A stretch of DNA of 64,000 nt from Lineolata rhizophorae (lineage: Eukaryota; Ascomycota; Dothideomycetes; Lineolatales; Lineolataceae): the NCBI GenBank assembly GCA_010093515.1, contig MU001682.1, positions 193,997-257,996 of the forward strand, given 5' to 3'. Position numbers and translations under genes: made by a program. Each line of letters opens with the position of its first letter. The first letter of the stretch is position 1. The notes beneath the pieces were generated by a model. The model was not told the DNA's origin, made no database searches, and saw nothing but the letters and a program-made list of their open reading frames with translations. This document shows positions 1 to 11,016 of this stretch, piece by piece.

Positions 1-666
1 CCGGCGGCTGCGACAACCCGGCACGTGGGGAACGCCTTTTCCGCGGCCGTCGAGCCACACGGCTTGCCGACGACGGCTTCTGGAGGGGTGCTCCGTATGT
101 ACATAGCATCTTAACTCGGCGAAGGCGTCGATCGCTCTCCATCCTTGGGCCCGGCTCGTGATGTCCTCACGCATGCGCGTACTGATAGCTACAAGTACGG
201 CACGTACTGGAGACCGGCCTCGTACAGCCAGGTACCCGGCCCCAGGCCGCATACCCAGACGCCTGCGCGCTGCACCCCCTCACACCCTTGCAGGGCGCGG
301 CCTGCTGATCCCGCGCCTAGCGAATCTCTTATCGTGCCCCAGCCCGCCGCATCCCGCCGCGGCCACCAGCCACGCCCTCCGCAGGCCTGCTGGCCCTTCG
401 GCCGCGAGAATGACCTTCCGCCCACGGCCACAGGCGCCTCTCTAGTCGCCACGGCCCCTCCCGTCCCCGCCAGTCTGCGATTCAAAGCGCGCCGTGTCGC
501 CTTCAGCTCCCGTCGCCGTCGTGGCCCCGCGCCCCGCGCCCGCCTGCGGACCTTTCCGGCCTGCCTGCCTGTCTGCGGTCGAGTGGGACCGGCCGGCCTG
601 TGCTGGCCCTTTCGCACGCCGCTGCGTTCATGGGTCGGCCGCGAGCCGCGCTTCGTGTGACCGACG
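1..666. other. Upstream region of the Zn2Cys6 regulator gene
   Basis: This GC-rich stretch precedes the ATG at 667. Open frames in it read as Arg/Pro/Ala-rich low-complexity peptides with no recognisable domain, so I take it as promoter and 5' UTR of the regulator gene. No convincing TATA or other element was identified. Confidence 0.5.
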
Positions 667-3567
667 ATGCCGCGCCCTAAAAAGGCCGGAGCTCCGGAGC
701 CCAAGAGGAGGAGCAGGACCGGCTGTTGGTGAGTTTGAGTTGCGCCAGCGCCCGCCGCCTCTCCGCCGGCCTCGCGAGGGCCGCGAGGGGCGCGCCGAAC
801 TTAGTTGACGATTCGATAGGCCGTGCAAGGCTCGCAAAGTCAAATGGTAATCTCTAACGTCCGCCGCGCGTCTGCCTGACCGTTGAATGTGTAACATGAT
901 CACAGCGGCGAAGAAAAGCCCAAATGTCTGAACTGCGAGCGGCAAGGCGAGCCGTGTGACTATAGCATCCGACTCAACTGGGGAGGCCGGACCAAGAGGA
1001 AAGACACCGACGATGGGGCTCCGCTGTCTTCTGGAAGTGGCACCATCAGTCCGCACTCGTCCACTTTCGCCATCGCCGACTTTTCGGGCCGCGTGCCCGG
1101 CCCGCCGCCGGCCGCATTTGAGGAATTGTCCAAACAATTCCAGACGGAGCCCAAAAGCGCCGCCAGCGCCCGCTTTTATTCGCATGCGTCTGCCCCGGCC
1201 TCAGACGCGGCCCCTGTCGACCCAAAACTCGGCAATGAACCCCCCCAGGCCGATACCAGAGGATGGGAGCCGCTATCTTTTTCGGAGAAATGGCCCCAGA
1301 CTTCGACAAACAATCCGATGCTACAAATCCTTCAGCGCCGCGCGGGCCAAGAATATCCTCCATCGAGTGCCCCTCCAAACCTCGAGGGTCCCATGTCTGC
1401 TGGCGGCAACGGTTATGCCCAGAACTCGTTTCCCAAGTCTCCTCCCGTACAGTCTATGCTTCCCCCTGGCCGCAGCCGAGTGAATCAAGATTCGCCACCT
1501 TACGTTTCCGGGAACACGCCGGAACCAATACGATCGCCCCGTGAGGCTAACAAGCGACTAAGGCTAAGCCCTACAGCTGACCCGCCGTCAAGTCTGCCCT
1601 CCGGTAATCTACCGGCCAACGAGCCTTCATTCGAAAGAGCCGCCCCGTTCGAGAAGGCTAACGGCTCCATGGGAAGCGTTGCGCCGGGTCAATCTCCCGG
1701 CCAGACCACAATCTCATCTTACAGCCCATTCATGGCAACCCCGCTTACCCCTGGCTCATCCGTGGCCTCGGACGAGAATGTTTTTAGAGCTGGTCCTCGC
1801 TCGACCCCGGCTTCCTTTCAAGGCTCCTCCGATCGACGGCGTCTGTCAGTGAACTCTTTGCTCTCCGCTCCGCCGGTTTCCGAAGCGTCCACCGGGTATT
1901 CCGGCGCTCCCTCGACCGAACGATCGTATCCGGTCGCCGAGACGGACGATGGCTACACGCGCTACGGATTTGATTGCGGCCAGCCGGACCTCGATACGCC
2001 CAAGAACGACGATGCGCACGCCATTCGCCCGATCTTCAGCTCCCCGGTGGCATTCGCAAACCTCCCCTTCGAAGGCGATCCGCACTACCACAGCGAAGCC
2101 GGAGCTGCCGAGTTTGGGTTTGGTCTCCGGCCCAAAGACATTGCGTTTGAGCGTGGCGGATACTACGCTAAGCCGGTCCCCATCAAAATTCCAAAGTCTT
2201 TGGAGCCTCTTCCGCCGCAGTTGCACCAGAACCCCATGAACCTTTTGTATTTCCACCATTTCCTAAACCACACCGCTCGAATCTTGGTGCCGCACGACTG
2301 CGAGCAAAACCCTTTCCGAACAGTGCTTCCAGAGAGTAAGAACAAGTGTCTTCAAAATTTGCTGTTCGTTGGCTGATTAGTGGCAGTGGCCGTGCGAGAT
2401 GAGAACCTACTCAACCTGCTGCTTGCGTTTTCTGCGAGCCACCGAGCGCGGTTGCTAAACCACAAAGAGCCGGCAAATCGGATAGCGCTGCTAGTTCAAA
2501 ACGTCTTTCCGGCACTGCGCCGGGCGCTGGAGAAGGATGCCCAGGTTACGGACGCAAACCTTACGACCGCCATCATGCTTTGTTCGCTCGAGATCATCTC
2601 TCCCAACACTTTCGAGGTGCCTATTCCATGGCAGAAGCACCTCACGACCGCGCGCCGCATGATCATCGCGCGCGGCGGCCTGGAGTCCGTGAGGCCCAAG
2701 GACAAAGTGTCGTACTTTCTCAGTCGGTGGTTCGCGTACCTTGACGTGCTGGGCAGTCTCAGCGGCAGCAAGAACGACGCGCCCATGAGCTCCAGCTACT
2801 GGGCCGCATCGGCGGCGCCCGGCGGTGGCGGCGGCAGCACGGATGTGTCCTCCGGCGGCGACCCCGGCTCTTCCGAGACGGACGAGATCGACTGCTTCCT
2901 CGGCTTCACGAGCCGGTGCATCGGCATCCTGAGCCGCATCGCGCACCTGGCGAAGCGGTGCGAGGCGGAGCGGCTGGACGCGGCCGGCGAGGTGCGGCCC
3001 GGATGGGCGCCGTCGGCCGAGGTGGTGGCGGCGGCGGACGGGCTGCGCGACGAGCTCGCGACGGCGCGCCGGCAGGTGGTCAAGGGGTGCAGCCACGGGC
3101 GCGGCGCGGGCGCGGGCGCGCGGAGCGAGAGCGAGGCCGGCTGGGACTCGCTCGAGGTGTACGCGACCAACGAGGCCTTCCACTGGGCCGGCCTGATCCA
3201 CCTGGGTCGCCGCGTCCTGGGCAAGCCCGAGACGGACCCCGAGGTCCAGGGCGCGGTGCGCGAGATCGTCGGCGCGTTGTACAAGGTGCGCCGCGGCAGC
3301 TCGGCCGAGGCCTGCTTGCTGTTCCCCATGTTCGCTGCGGGGTGCAACGCCGTGGAGGCGGGGCAGAGGGGGAGGATCATGGAGAGGCTGCAGAGCGTCG
3401 AGGGGTTTGGCATGACGCATGTAAGCATCGTTCTGATTCTGGTTGGATGTCCAGGAGCTTGATGCTGACTCTCGGGCTAGGTTCACAGGGCTAGAACCCT
3501 GATGCAAAAGGTGTGGGATACGGGTAAGCCATGGGAGACACTGGTGACTGGAGAGTTCTTCGGGTAA
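667..3567 (+). CDS. Zn2Cys6 transcription factor with Fungal_trans_2 domain
   Basis: Predicted nuclear DNA-binding regulator of 881 aa in five exons: 667-728, 820-846, 906-2335, 2381-3420, 3481-3567. The first three exons splice into a binuclear zinc cluster with cysteines 20, 23, 30, 37, 40 and 47 (C-x2-C-x6-C-x6-C-x2-C-x6-C), preceded by a basic KRRSR stretch, and followed by a basic GGRTKRK linker. A long Ser/Pro-rich, probably disordered region (about residues 80-450) follows. The C-terminal half, with NPFRTVLPEMAV and NLLLAFSASHRARLL, is typical of the Fungal_trans_2 (DUF3468) family to which Sordaria Pro1/Neurospora ADV-1-type regulators belong. The start is the first ATG in frame with the zinc cluster. 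A Gly/Ser insert lies near codon 650. Target genes cannot be read from the sequence. It is one of many paralogues, so no symbol is given. Confidence 0.92.
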
Positions 3568-4072
3568 GGAAACGATACATTTCAAGCTCGCTGTTCGTTC
3601 GAAATACACGGTTTGCGTGACGCTGGTGGGATGAAAGGGTACATACACCTACAAGCTCGGTCACGGGATCCTGTTATCAGAGGGGCAAATAAAGGGACTG
3701 GGACACAACTATCCGGTTCGGAGAAGGTTTTGCACGAACGTAGAACTATGAAATCAAGCCTTTACAGAGTACTTTATCGCCAAATATGCTCCTCCAGTGC
3801 GTAGTAATTGTCGACCCGAGAAGCTGTCTGCGCGGGGGCCTGAGGTGAGGCTTTGCCAAGAGGCTTGTCTTGGCGGACAGGGGTATGCAAGCTAGCCTCG
3901 TCCAACGTCGAAGCTCACGACCGTCGCCGACATCGTCCACCAGACACCCACCAGCCCAACGGCGGCCGACGCTCCCACCAACCCAACATCTCCACTCCTT
4001 CCACTTCCTCGCCTCCCTTTCCTCGCCATCCGCCCTCCCCACCACTCCACCCGACGAAAACAAACACCCACA
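3568..4072. other. Intergenic region between the regulator gene and PAM17
   Basis: This contains the regulator's 3' flank and a C/T-rich stretch (about 3950-4070) immediately before the PAM17 ATG, as is common in fungal 5' UTRs. The frames opening here are Pro/Arg-rich shadows that overlap PAM17 and are not credible genes. Confidence 0.5.
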
Positions 4073-5049
4073 ATGCCCGCCGCCGCCGCCGCCACAGCCG
4101 TCGCCCTCCCCCTCCGCCCGCCCGCGGCCTCCTCGCTGGCTCGTCGCTGGCTGCCCGCCCCTGCCGCCGCCGCCGCCGTCTCGCCCTCGCCCAAGCTCTC
4201 GCCCTCGCGCCCGCTCCCTCCCGCCCGCCTGCATCACGCCTTCTCCGCCGCCCCGCGCTCGCCCATGGCCCCGCGCCCCGCCGCCGCCGCCGCCGCCGTC
4301 CCGCGCCCCGCATCGTGCCTCTTCGCCGCCGCCGCCGCCGGCGCGGCGCGCACGCCCGCTCGCGGAGCCTCGGCCCGCGGCCCCGGCGCCCGCGCCGCGT
4401 CGACGACGACGACGACGACGGGCGGCGCGGCGCGGTCGTCGGCGGCGTCGTCGGCGGCTGAGCCGGCGCTGCCGTGGAACCGGTTCCTGGCGCTGCGGCG
4501 GACGCGGCGGCGCATCAGCCTGGCGGCGTCGGTGGTGGCGGCGGCGGGCGGGACGGGGCTGGGCATGACGGCGATGCTGGACCGCGAGTGGGACGCGGCG
4601 GGCGCGCAGGCGCTGGGGCTGGACCCGTTCGTCGTGCTCGGGCTGGGCGCCGTCGCGTTCGCGGCCGGCGGCTGGCTGGCGGGGCCCGCGTTCGGGAACG
4701 CGCTGTTCAATCTGAGGTTTAGGGCGTTGAAGGCGCAGATTGCTGATGTGAGTGTTTGCACCCCCGGCCAGAGGGAGAGGAGTTCCTGTTGCGTCGTCTC
4801 TTTGGTGGCTCGGCGTGTGTGGTGGCGGGGACGATTGCGGTTTGCTAACGTGGTTTCTCGTCGCAATTGTAGAAAGAACGCGCATTTTACGCTCGCATCA
4901 AGAAGTATCGCGCCGATCCGTCCGCGTCGTCGCCGCAGAATCCAGTTCCGGATTACTATGGAGAGAAGATCGGCAGCGTCATGGAATACAGGCGCTGGCT
5001 GAAGGATCAGCGAGCCTTTAGACTCAAGCGTGGACAGGATATGCTTTAG
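4073..5049 (+). CDS. PAM17: Presequence translocase-associated motor subunit Pam17
   Basis: Mitochondrial inner-membrane subunit of the TIM23 import motor (PAM). Two exons, 4073-4747 and 4873-5049, give 283 aa; the intron is 125 nt, phase 0. The N-terminal ~130 residues are Ala/Pro/Arg-rich, nearly free of acidic residues, and fit a mitochondrial presequence plus a low-complexity extension. The core begins at [16 protein letters not shown] and has two hydrophobic segments (about residues 145-168 and 180-205). The C-terminus, [20 protein letters not shown], is the family signature. Yeast Pam17 is about 197 aa, so the extra length is all N-terminal. An in-frame ATG at 4265 could be an alternative start, but the first one gives the better targeting peptide. 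Confidence 0.93.
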
Positions 5050-5982
5050 ATGGAGTGCTTTTGGTGGGGATGTGTAGCGTCCAACGAGGCAAAGGGATAG
5101 GGGTTTTCTTTCAATAGTGGAATAGGGGCCTAAAAATGAATGCTTGCGTGCTTTTTGCTAGGGATATGAAATGTTTGTCATCATGGCTGTCCGCACATAA
5201 GTTTTCTTTTGCTATAGTGCTACGGATAGGGACCTTTCTGCCGAAGCCTAACTGTCCCGACGCTTTTATTAAGTCCCACTGTCTACATCTGGCCACCAGG
5301 ACTACCCAAGCACTACACAGAGCACACATGAAGCCGTGCTCTAGGCTGTATATTCGACTCCATTCCTGTCCTTGTGCTGAAGGTGGGCTCTCTGTTGGGT
5401 CAGTACGCGTTTCCTATACCTTTGTCGTCTGCATAGTATGGTCTTCATTCATAGGGATGCTGAACAGAGTTTTGAAAGCAAAATCGTGTCTTTGGCTACC
5501 TGACTATGGATGAAGTGTGGTTTTGATTTATGATCTACCAGGGAATAAGGGGGGTTGCCATGACTGCTTCAACTGTGCATCCAGACTGAGCCCTATAACT
5601 AGGTGTTGAACCTGTTATCGGCTATCGGACCCGTGTCCGAGCTTTGAACTCTTCACCATTCGTCCTCCTTATGAAAAAATATTAATACAGCATTTGAATT
5701 TTAAAACTCCGTCCAATCAGAAATTGCTTCTCCCAATGCTGTGGCCGTAAGCCGGTGTTGAACCTGTTGCCCAGCTTGGGTTACGCAAACGCACATTAAA
5801 CTCAGAAAAAGACTGTTAATGCCCACCGTTTGTATCCCCGCAGGCAGATGCCATACCAGAGAGTTATTGTTGTGTCCGTGACTCTTGTTGGTATCCACCA
5901 AGTTGTGAAATGTTGTTACCGCCGTTTTGTCCGTCAGAACTTATGAACACCTCTTGTCGATACTTGACAGGATTGACTGAGC
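5050..5982. other. Convergent intergenic region
   Basis: These 933 bp hold the 3' flanks of PAM17 (+) and the RRM-like gene (-). They are richer in A/T than the genes on either side. Only short random frames are present and no feature was recognised. Confidence 0.5.
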
Positions 5983-7939
5983 TTAGATGTCTAGCAGCCG
6001 CTCCTCATCGTCGATGACCTGGGCGGGGGTTGCTTGTTGGTGAGTAGGCCAGGCAGCGGGACGCGGCATCGCGAGGCTGGTTCCATGGTGATGCACGTAG
6101 GATGGGCGCTGCGGCTCGCGGCAGGACGGATCGGGACCGTAATACACCTTGCACAGGACAAACTTGCCTTGGGAAGTCGTTCGGCCAGTGTTCCTTACCG
6201 CCTCAGGAACGCTCGTGAAAACCAGGTCCACCATATTCAGGTGGCGGTAGAGCCGAATGCTCTCGACGACCTGGTGCTCGACGGCCGGGCCCATGCCATG
6301 CGGCCGCATCCGATTCAACAAGACCATCGCGCTCACGTCGTCAGGGGCCTCGCGGATGCAGATTGAGCGGGACTGGCGATTGATGGTAAAGTTATGCAAT
6401 TTTCCCAAGGTCAGACCCATGGTAGGCGTTGGAATCCAGGCAACGCGGCACTTCTTGCCATGCACCACGAGCGGCTTGCTCCTGGAGACGCGGAAGAAGT
6501 GGGCCGCGCCCTCCTCGGTCATGAACCTCACCAAGATGGCGTGGTAGTGGGTGCAGCCAGGCCAGCGAACGCGCATGTTGACGCGGTCGTAGCTATAAAC
6601 TTGGCCGTCGGGCTCGGGTCCGCCGTCGACGAGGGACATGACCTCGTGCGCGGCGGCGGACGGCGGGATCATGTCGATTAGCACGGAGCAGCGCAGTTCG
6701 GTGCCATCATTGGCATTGAGCAAACCGCGTAAAAAGAAGCTCAATCTCTCTGGGTGCTCGATATTCTCGCCTTCAAGTAGCCTCTTGCGCGGCTCTGCAG
6801 TCTGGGGCTCGGTGGGCTGCGTTGGGTCCTTGCCCGGGAACCAGTCGACGCTGTCGCTGTGCCTGGAGAAGAACACGTATCCAACCACTGCATTGATAGC
6901 TGCCGACGGGCCCATGCCCGGGTACAGTCCTGCAAAGCTAAACCGGTCGGCAAGCCGTCTGAAATTGCCATTGCTCATGTTCAGGAGCCAATCGGCCGAC
7001 GCGCGTTGCAGGACCGGCGGCGGTGGAGGACGAGAGGGCACACTCCGAGGTGGCCAGGCCGGCCTGCCCATTTTGCGGCGAGTCTGGCGCACTAGCTGCC
7101 GGACTTCATCGACGCTCAGGCGCGCCGGACCCTCTGCAGCTGGTTGTGCCGGTGGCGCCGGTTGTGCCGGTGGCGCCGGTTGTGCCGGTGGCGCTGGCGG
7201 CGCTGAGTCTGCCGGCACCGGAGCCTTCTGCTCCGCTTGCTTTTCAGTGTCGACGATGCAGCTCTTCAGCTCCGACGGCTCCTTGTGCTGGAATCTGTCA
7301 GCACAATGTTTCATTCGTCCTCACACCCGCGAAGCACCAGCCGATACTTACCTTCATGAACGCCCAGATCTCCTCCCTGGTCAGAATACGAGCAGACAAG
7401 TCAAAGCCCCCGAGCACCTTGAGGAGCTGTTTGGACCAGTACGAATCGGGGTTCGTCTCATGCACGTCCTTGAGGATGTCTGCAGCTTGCTCGCGAGCGT
7501 CCTTCACGCTCTGCATGTCCATTCGGAACTGGATCGACGTATCCTCCAATTGCAGGCGTAGGTCTTGTGCCAGGGATCGCAGCATGGTATTTTGGGCCCG
7601 CAGTTGCGCATTTTCCCTGGCATACATATCAAGCATTGTCTTCTCAGCCTGGATTTGGGCTGCACGCTGGATGTCGGAGCGTTGCCCAGCTGGGGGTGCT
7701 GAAGGGCCCGCTGGAGTGTTCGTCTGGTCCCCGAGAGGGGCAACAGGAGGAGGGTTGGGATGCTGGGGACGATTCCCACCACCAGTGCCGGTCCCGCGAG
7801 GAGGCTGACTAGGGCCTCCGCCACGAGGATTTGGGGGCGCCTGATGGCCTCCATGGCTTCGGCCCTGAGCAGGCTGACCACCGCGGCGGGAGCGGTCGCC
7901 GCCCGGCGGGCGATTTCCGCCTCTACCGTGGCCGGTCAT
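5983..7939 (-). CDS. Uncharacterised protein with two divergent RRM-like regions
   Basis: Two exons on the minus strand, 7939-7352 and 7287-5983 (intron 64 nt, phase 0), give 630 aa. I do not recognise a named family. Residues 1-85 are Gly/Arg/Pro-rich (RGG-like, GHGRGGNRPPGG). Residues about 100-160 form a probable coiled coil (MLDMYARENAQLRAQ, then QLEDTSIQFRMD). A short APPAQP repeat follows at 7138-7200. Then come a segment with GMGPSAAINAVVGYVFFSR, a region reading like an RRM (ELRCSVLIDMIP...AILVRFMTEEGAAHFF...CRVAWIP) and a second weaker one (SRSICIREAPDD...VDLVFTSVPEAVR). RNA binding is inference from this pattern. The start is the first ATG upstream of the RGG-like stretch; the frame opens further but without an ATG. 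Confidence 0.75.
7138..7200 (-). repeat. In-frame 18-nt tandem repeat coding APPAQP
   Basis: About three near-identical units of GCCGGTGGCGCCGGTTGT type lie inside exon 2 of the RRM-like gene and encode a short Pro/Ala/Gln repeat. The unit is a multiple of three, so copy-number change keeps the frame. Confidence 0.8.
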
Positions 7940-8104
7940 TGCGAATAGGCAAGTTTGACGGTGAGTTGTATGAAGAAGCAAGTCAAACCGGCCCAGAGGC
8001 GATACCAAGATTAGTTCCTCCGCCCTGGTTGTGGCGTGAGTGTGGTAGGTTTGAAGTGGTGTTGGAGAAAGGAAGACAAGAGAGAAGGTGCGGGTCTTTG
8101 GGGG

Positions 8105-8112
8105 TTTTTATA
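8105..8112 (-). promoter_or_regulatory. Possible TATA box of the RRM-like gene
   Basis: TATAAAAA reads on the minus strand about 165 bp upstream of the ATG at 7939, at a plausible core-promoter distance in a fungus. The assignment rests on sequence and position only. Confidence 0.4.
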
Positions 8113-11016
8113 CCAGAAGGCACCGTGTTTCCACCTAGATGCCGGGCAGTGAAGTGGACAATTTTAACACTCTGGTAACATCTGTACCGAGCAGCGTGAT
8201 GCCTAAGCGAGCTTGGTGACCAGTAGGGAGTACTCTAATAGATTCGCTTGAGTGAGTAGATACCATAGGGCTACTCGTGAATTATGACTCGCTTAAGCAC
8301 CAAGGCATCACTTCTAGAGAATTGCAATTACAGCATCCCTTAACAGCATCACCGTAACACCTGTACTAAGCAGTGTGATACCTAAGCGAGGTTGGTGGCC
8401 AGCGGTGAGTACTCCGGCAGATTTGCTCGAGTAGATACTACTAGGAAAAGGATATAAGCGAATAGCTCTCAACGCCACCCGTGAATTATGATTCGCTTAA
8501 GTACCAGGGCATTACTTCTGAAGAGGATACAACATCTCTCAATAGTATTTCGGTAATGCCTTTACTAAGCAGCATAACGTTTAAAAAGAGTTGAGACTAG
8601 TAACAAGTCCCCCTGCAGTTTCACTTAAGCACGGAGACATTATTGCATAAAGAGTAGTAAACCTACAGCTCTTACACTACTCACGACTCAGTTAAGTACT
8701 AGGATATTACTTCCTCTAGGACAGCGGACACATTGTGTTTCTTTAGCACTAAGGTGATATATAAAGCCAACATATCACCAAAGAACGTAAAGCGGACAGT
8801 CTCCTTAAGCAACGTGCTTGCATGTCATCTTTTTGAAAAGAGGAAGCGAACTATTTATCACCAGCAGTTCATCACATGTCTAGCCCGGACCTACTGTCTT
8901 ACATGATGCCCCTTATTTCGCCTACACGTCACGTGTCGGGACGAGCAAACTCAGAGCACTCCATTTCTAATACAAAACAATTTGTCACCTTATGTGCACG
9001 GCCTCAAGTGCCTACATTACGTGGTACTGAAACAGCTGAACGGGTCATCGCTCACCAGCAGTTCATTCAAGTTCCAAAATATCACTAGGAACAGGGTGCA
9101 GCCATATTATTACCTACCTGTATAGTATTTCAGCATAACAGTCAGGTGGTTAGATAACACTCCAGCAGCCAACTAAATGTCCCCTTGTCAGGGCCTTGAC
9201 CGAAATAACCTTTCTATGGTATAAGGGTAAGCTATGAAATAGGTCACAGTCACTTATATCTTGTTTACATATCCCAAACTTTGCAAAAGGTGAAGTGTTG
9301 CCTGGTCTGTTAATTTGAACTTCATTGCCTCGTTACTTTGCAAAGTATCCACCTAGATCATGTTTCGCTAACATCTGATTCATTATTCTTGTGTTAGAAG
9401 TAGTGTATACGAATAGCTGGCCTATGAGCTCAGGATTTGGCATTTGTGAACACTAAATTGTACTGACCTAGCCGACCATCTATATACTCATAACTTTAAT
9501 CGAAGAAAAGCATGATTTGACTTCAACCCTATAGTTAAGGGGCTAGCTCGACTTCTTTCATTGAAAATTTGATTCATTTTGACACCTTAGTCCCTCGCTT
9601 ATGGTCCGTTCTCAGTAGAGGAAAACACTAGGGAAAAGAAAATGGAAAGAACATTGTGTATTCTGGAAATATCTGTCACGTCTTATGCAAAGGGGTGTAT
9701 AATGCGTTTCCTTGGTAGCTAAGTGCCTTGCGAATAGGGTTGGATATGTTCAGAATATCTGAATAGCTAACTTACGACTGCAACTGCACTACAATTTGTT
9801 AATGAATTCAACGAGGTTGCATGCATGAACTTCACGCATAGATATTGCAATTTTCGCCTTTCCTTTTTGTCTACAGTTTCATATTTGATCGTGCGGACTA
9901 AAGACGTTCTATTTAATGAAGATGACCTACCACTTTGTTAAGTTATTAATAGTGGTGACTGTGTGGAAGCCGCAGCCATTTCAGAGCTTGTACTAGCTCT
10001 ACGAACAGCCTATATCTCAATATCGTCGTTGGCTCTTCACCCGTTGAGTACAAGGGGGAATATGCCGTTCAAATGCCGCTTTCTCTTATCGACTTTATGC
10101 TCGGGTTCTTCAACCACACTGCCTGCTTCTCTGACAGTTTAGCGGAATTTGTTGATATTGGCCGCGTCCGCCTCACCTTTCCAAGATTCCCTGGACATCA
10201 GTCACTCTGCTAGCTAGGACAGTCGCACTCACCGTCTTCTGAGAAGAGTCAACCCCTCGGTATCAGTAGAGTTAGTGAGTGTACGTGAAATAGTATAAAA
10301 AGTCCCCCAAATTATGCAAAGCCTTCTTGAAAAGCTGGCCTCACAAGCAGGAGCACCCATGCAGTTGAAGTTTTGTGGAGCTAAGCTTTAAGCGCTAGGG
10401 ATAAGAATGCATAATCTAGAACTGAAGTACGATATAGGCAAAGGAGGCTGGTATAGGAAGGTTTAGAGTCCAGTGAGAGTAGTTCAGCTTGGGCGAGAGG
10501 CGAAACTGAGGCATGAGCGAATTATTGAAATTTGAACGAATGGTAAGAATGGTCAAATCCTATATCCACCTGGGGGTCAGACACAGAACTGTACGATGAC
10601 AAACTTTGCTTGAGTCAGGAGCAGTTGGAACGACTTATAGTTATTCCGTACCTTTGGAAAATAGCTTTCAAAATGAGTCAAGCACAGCACTGTAGAAGGG
10701 TTAAGGTTCAGAATTGTTCACATTACAGCACGAGATGTTTCACGGAATCTATAACACAAGTACTTGGAAATAGGACTCTGGATCGACGTGAACAAGCAAT
10801 CGTGTAGTGAATATATGGCGAACCCGTTAAAGTGAGCCTTGGCTTTGCTCGTGCCTCAAACTGCTTATACTTGTTCATCGACATTGCTAAAAGGGGTAAA
10901 TAGAATAACATAATTAATAACAAAATGCTAAGAGAGCTAGACGAAACTAGAAAACATGTGCCTTACTCAAAAACTTTTGTTTGAGGCATGAGGCGCATCT
11001 GTGATACTTCTTTCGC
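8113..11016. other. AT-rich, gene-poor island
   Basis: About 2.9 kb that is visibly richer in A/T than its flanks and holds no frame longer than about 80 codons. Its left part is a decayed tandem repeat (see separate entry). The remainder shows no recognisable gene or element. The composition fits an ancient repeat block eroded by C-to-T/G-to-A mutation, as repeat-induced point mutation (RIP) does, but that is inference. Confidence 0.6.
8163..8745. repeat. Three decayed tandem units of about 180-205 bp
   Basis: Units begin near 8163, 8344 and 8540. Each has a block like GAGCAGCGTGATGCCTAAGC and, about 110-140 bp later, a block like GTGAATTATGACTCGCTTAA. Between units 1 and 2 most differences in these blocks are C/T or G/A transitions. 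Unit 3 is more diverged. Boundaries are approximate. Confidence 0.7.

Noticed and set aside
145-704. Overlapping 95-171 aa frames on both strands upstream of the regulator gene
   Set aside because: Arg/Pro/Ala-rich low-complexity peptides, open on both strands because of high GC; no domain and no splice context.
2491-3648. 385-aa minus-strand frame opposite the Zn2Cys6 regulator
   Set aside because: Exact antisense of well-supported coding sequence; composition is the mirror of the sense codons.
3746-4885. 379-aa minus-strand frame across PAM17
   Set aside because: Arg/Gly-rich antisense shadow of PAM17 exons and its C-rich leader.
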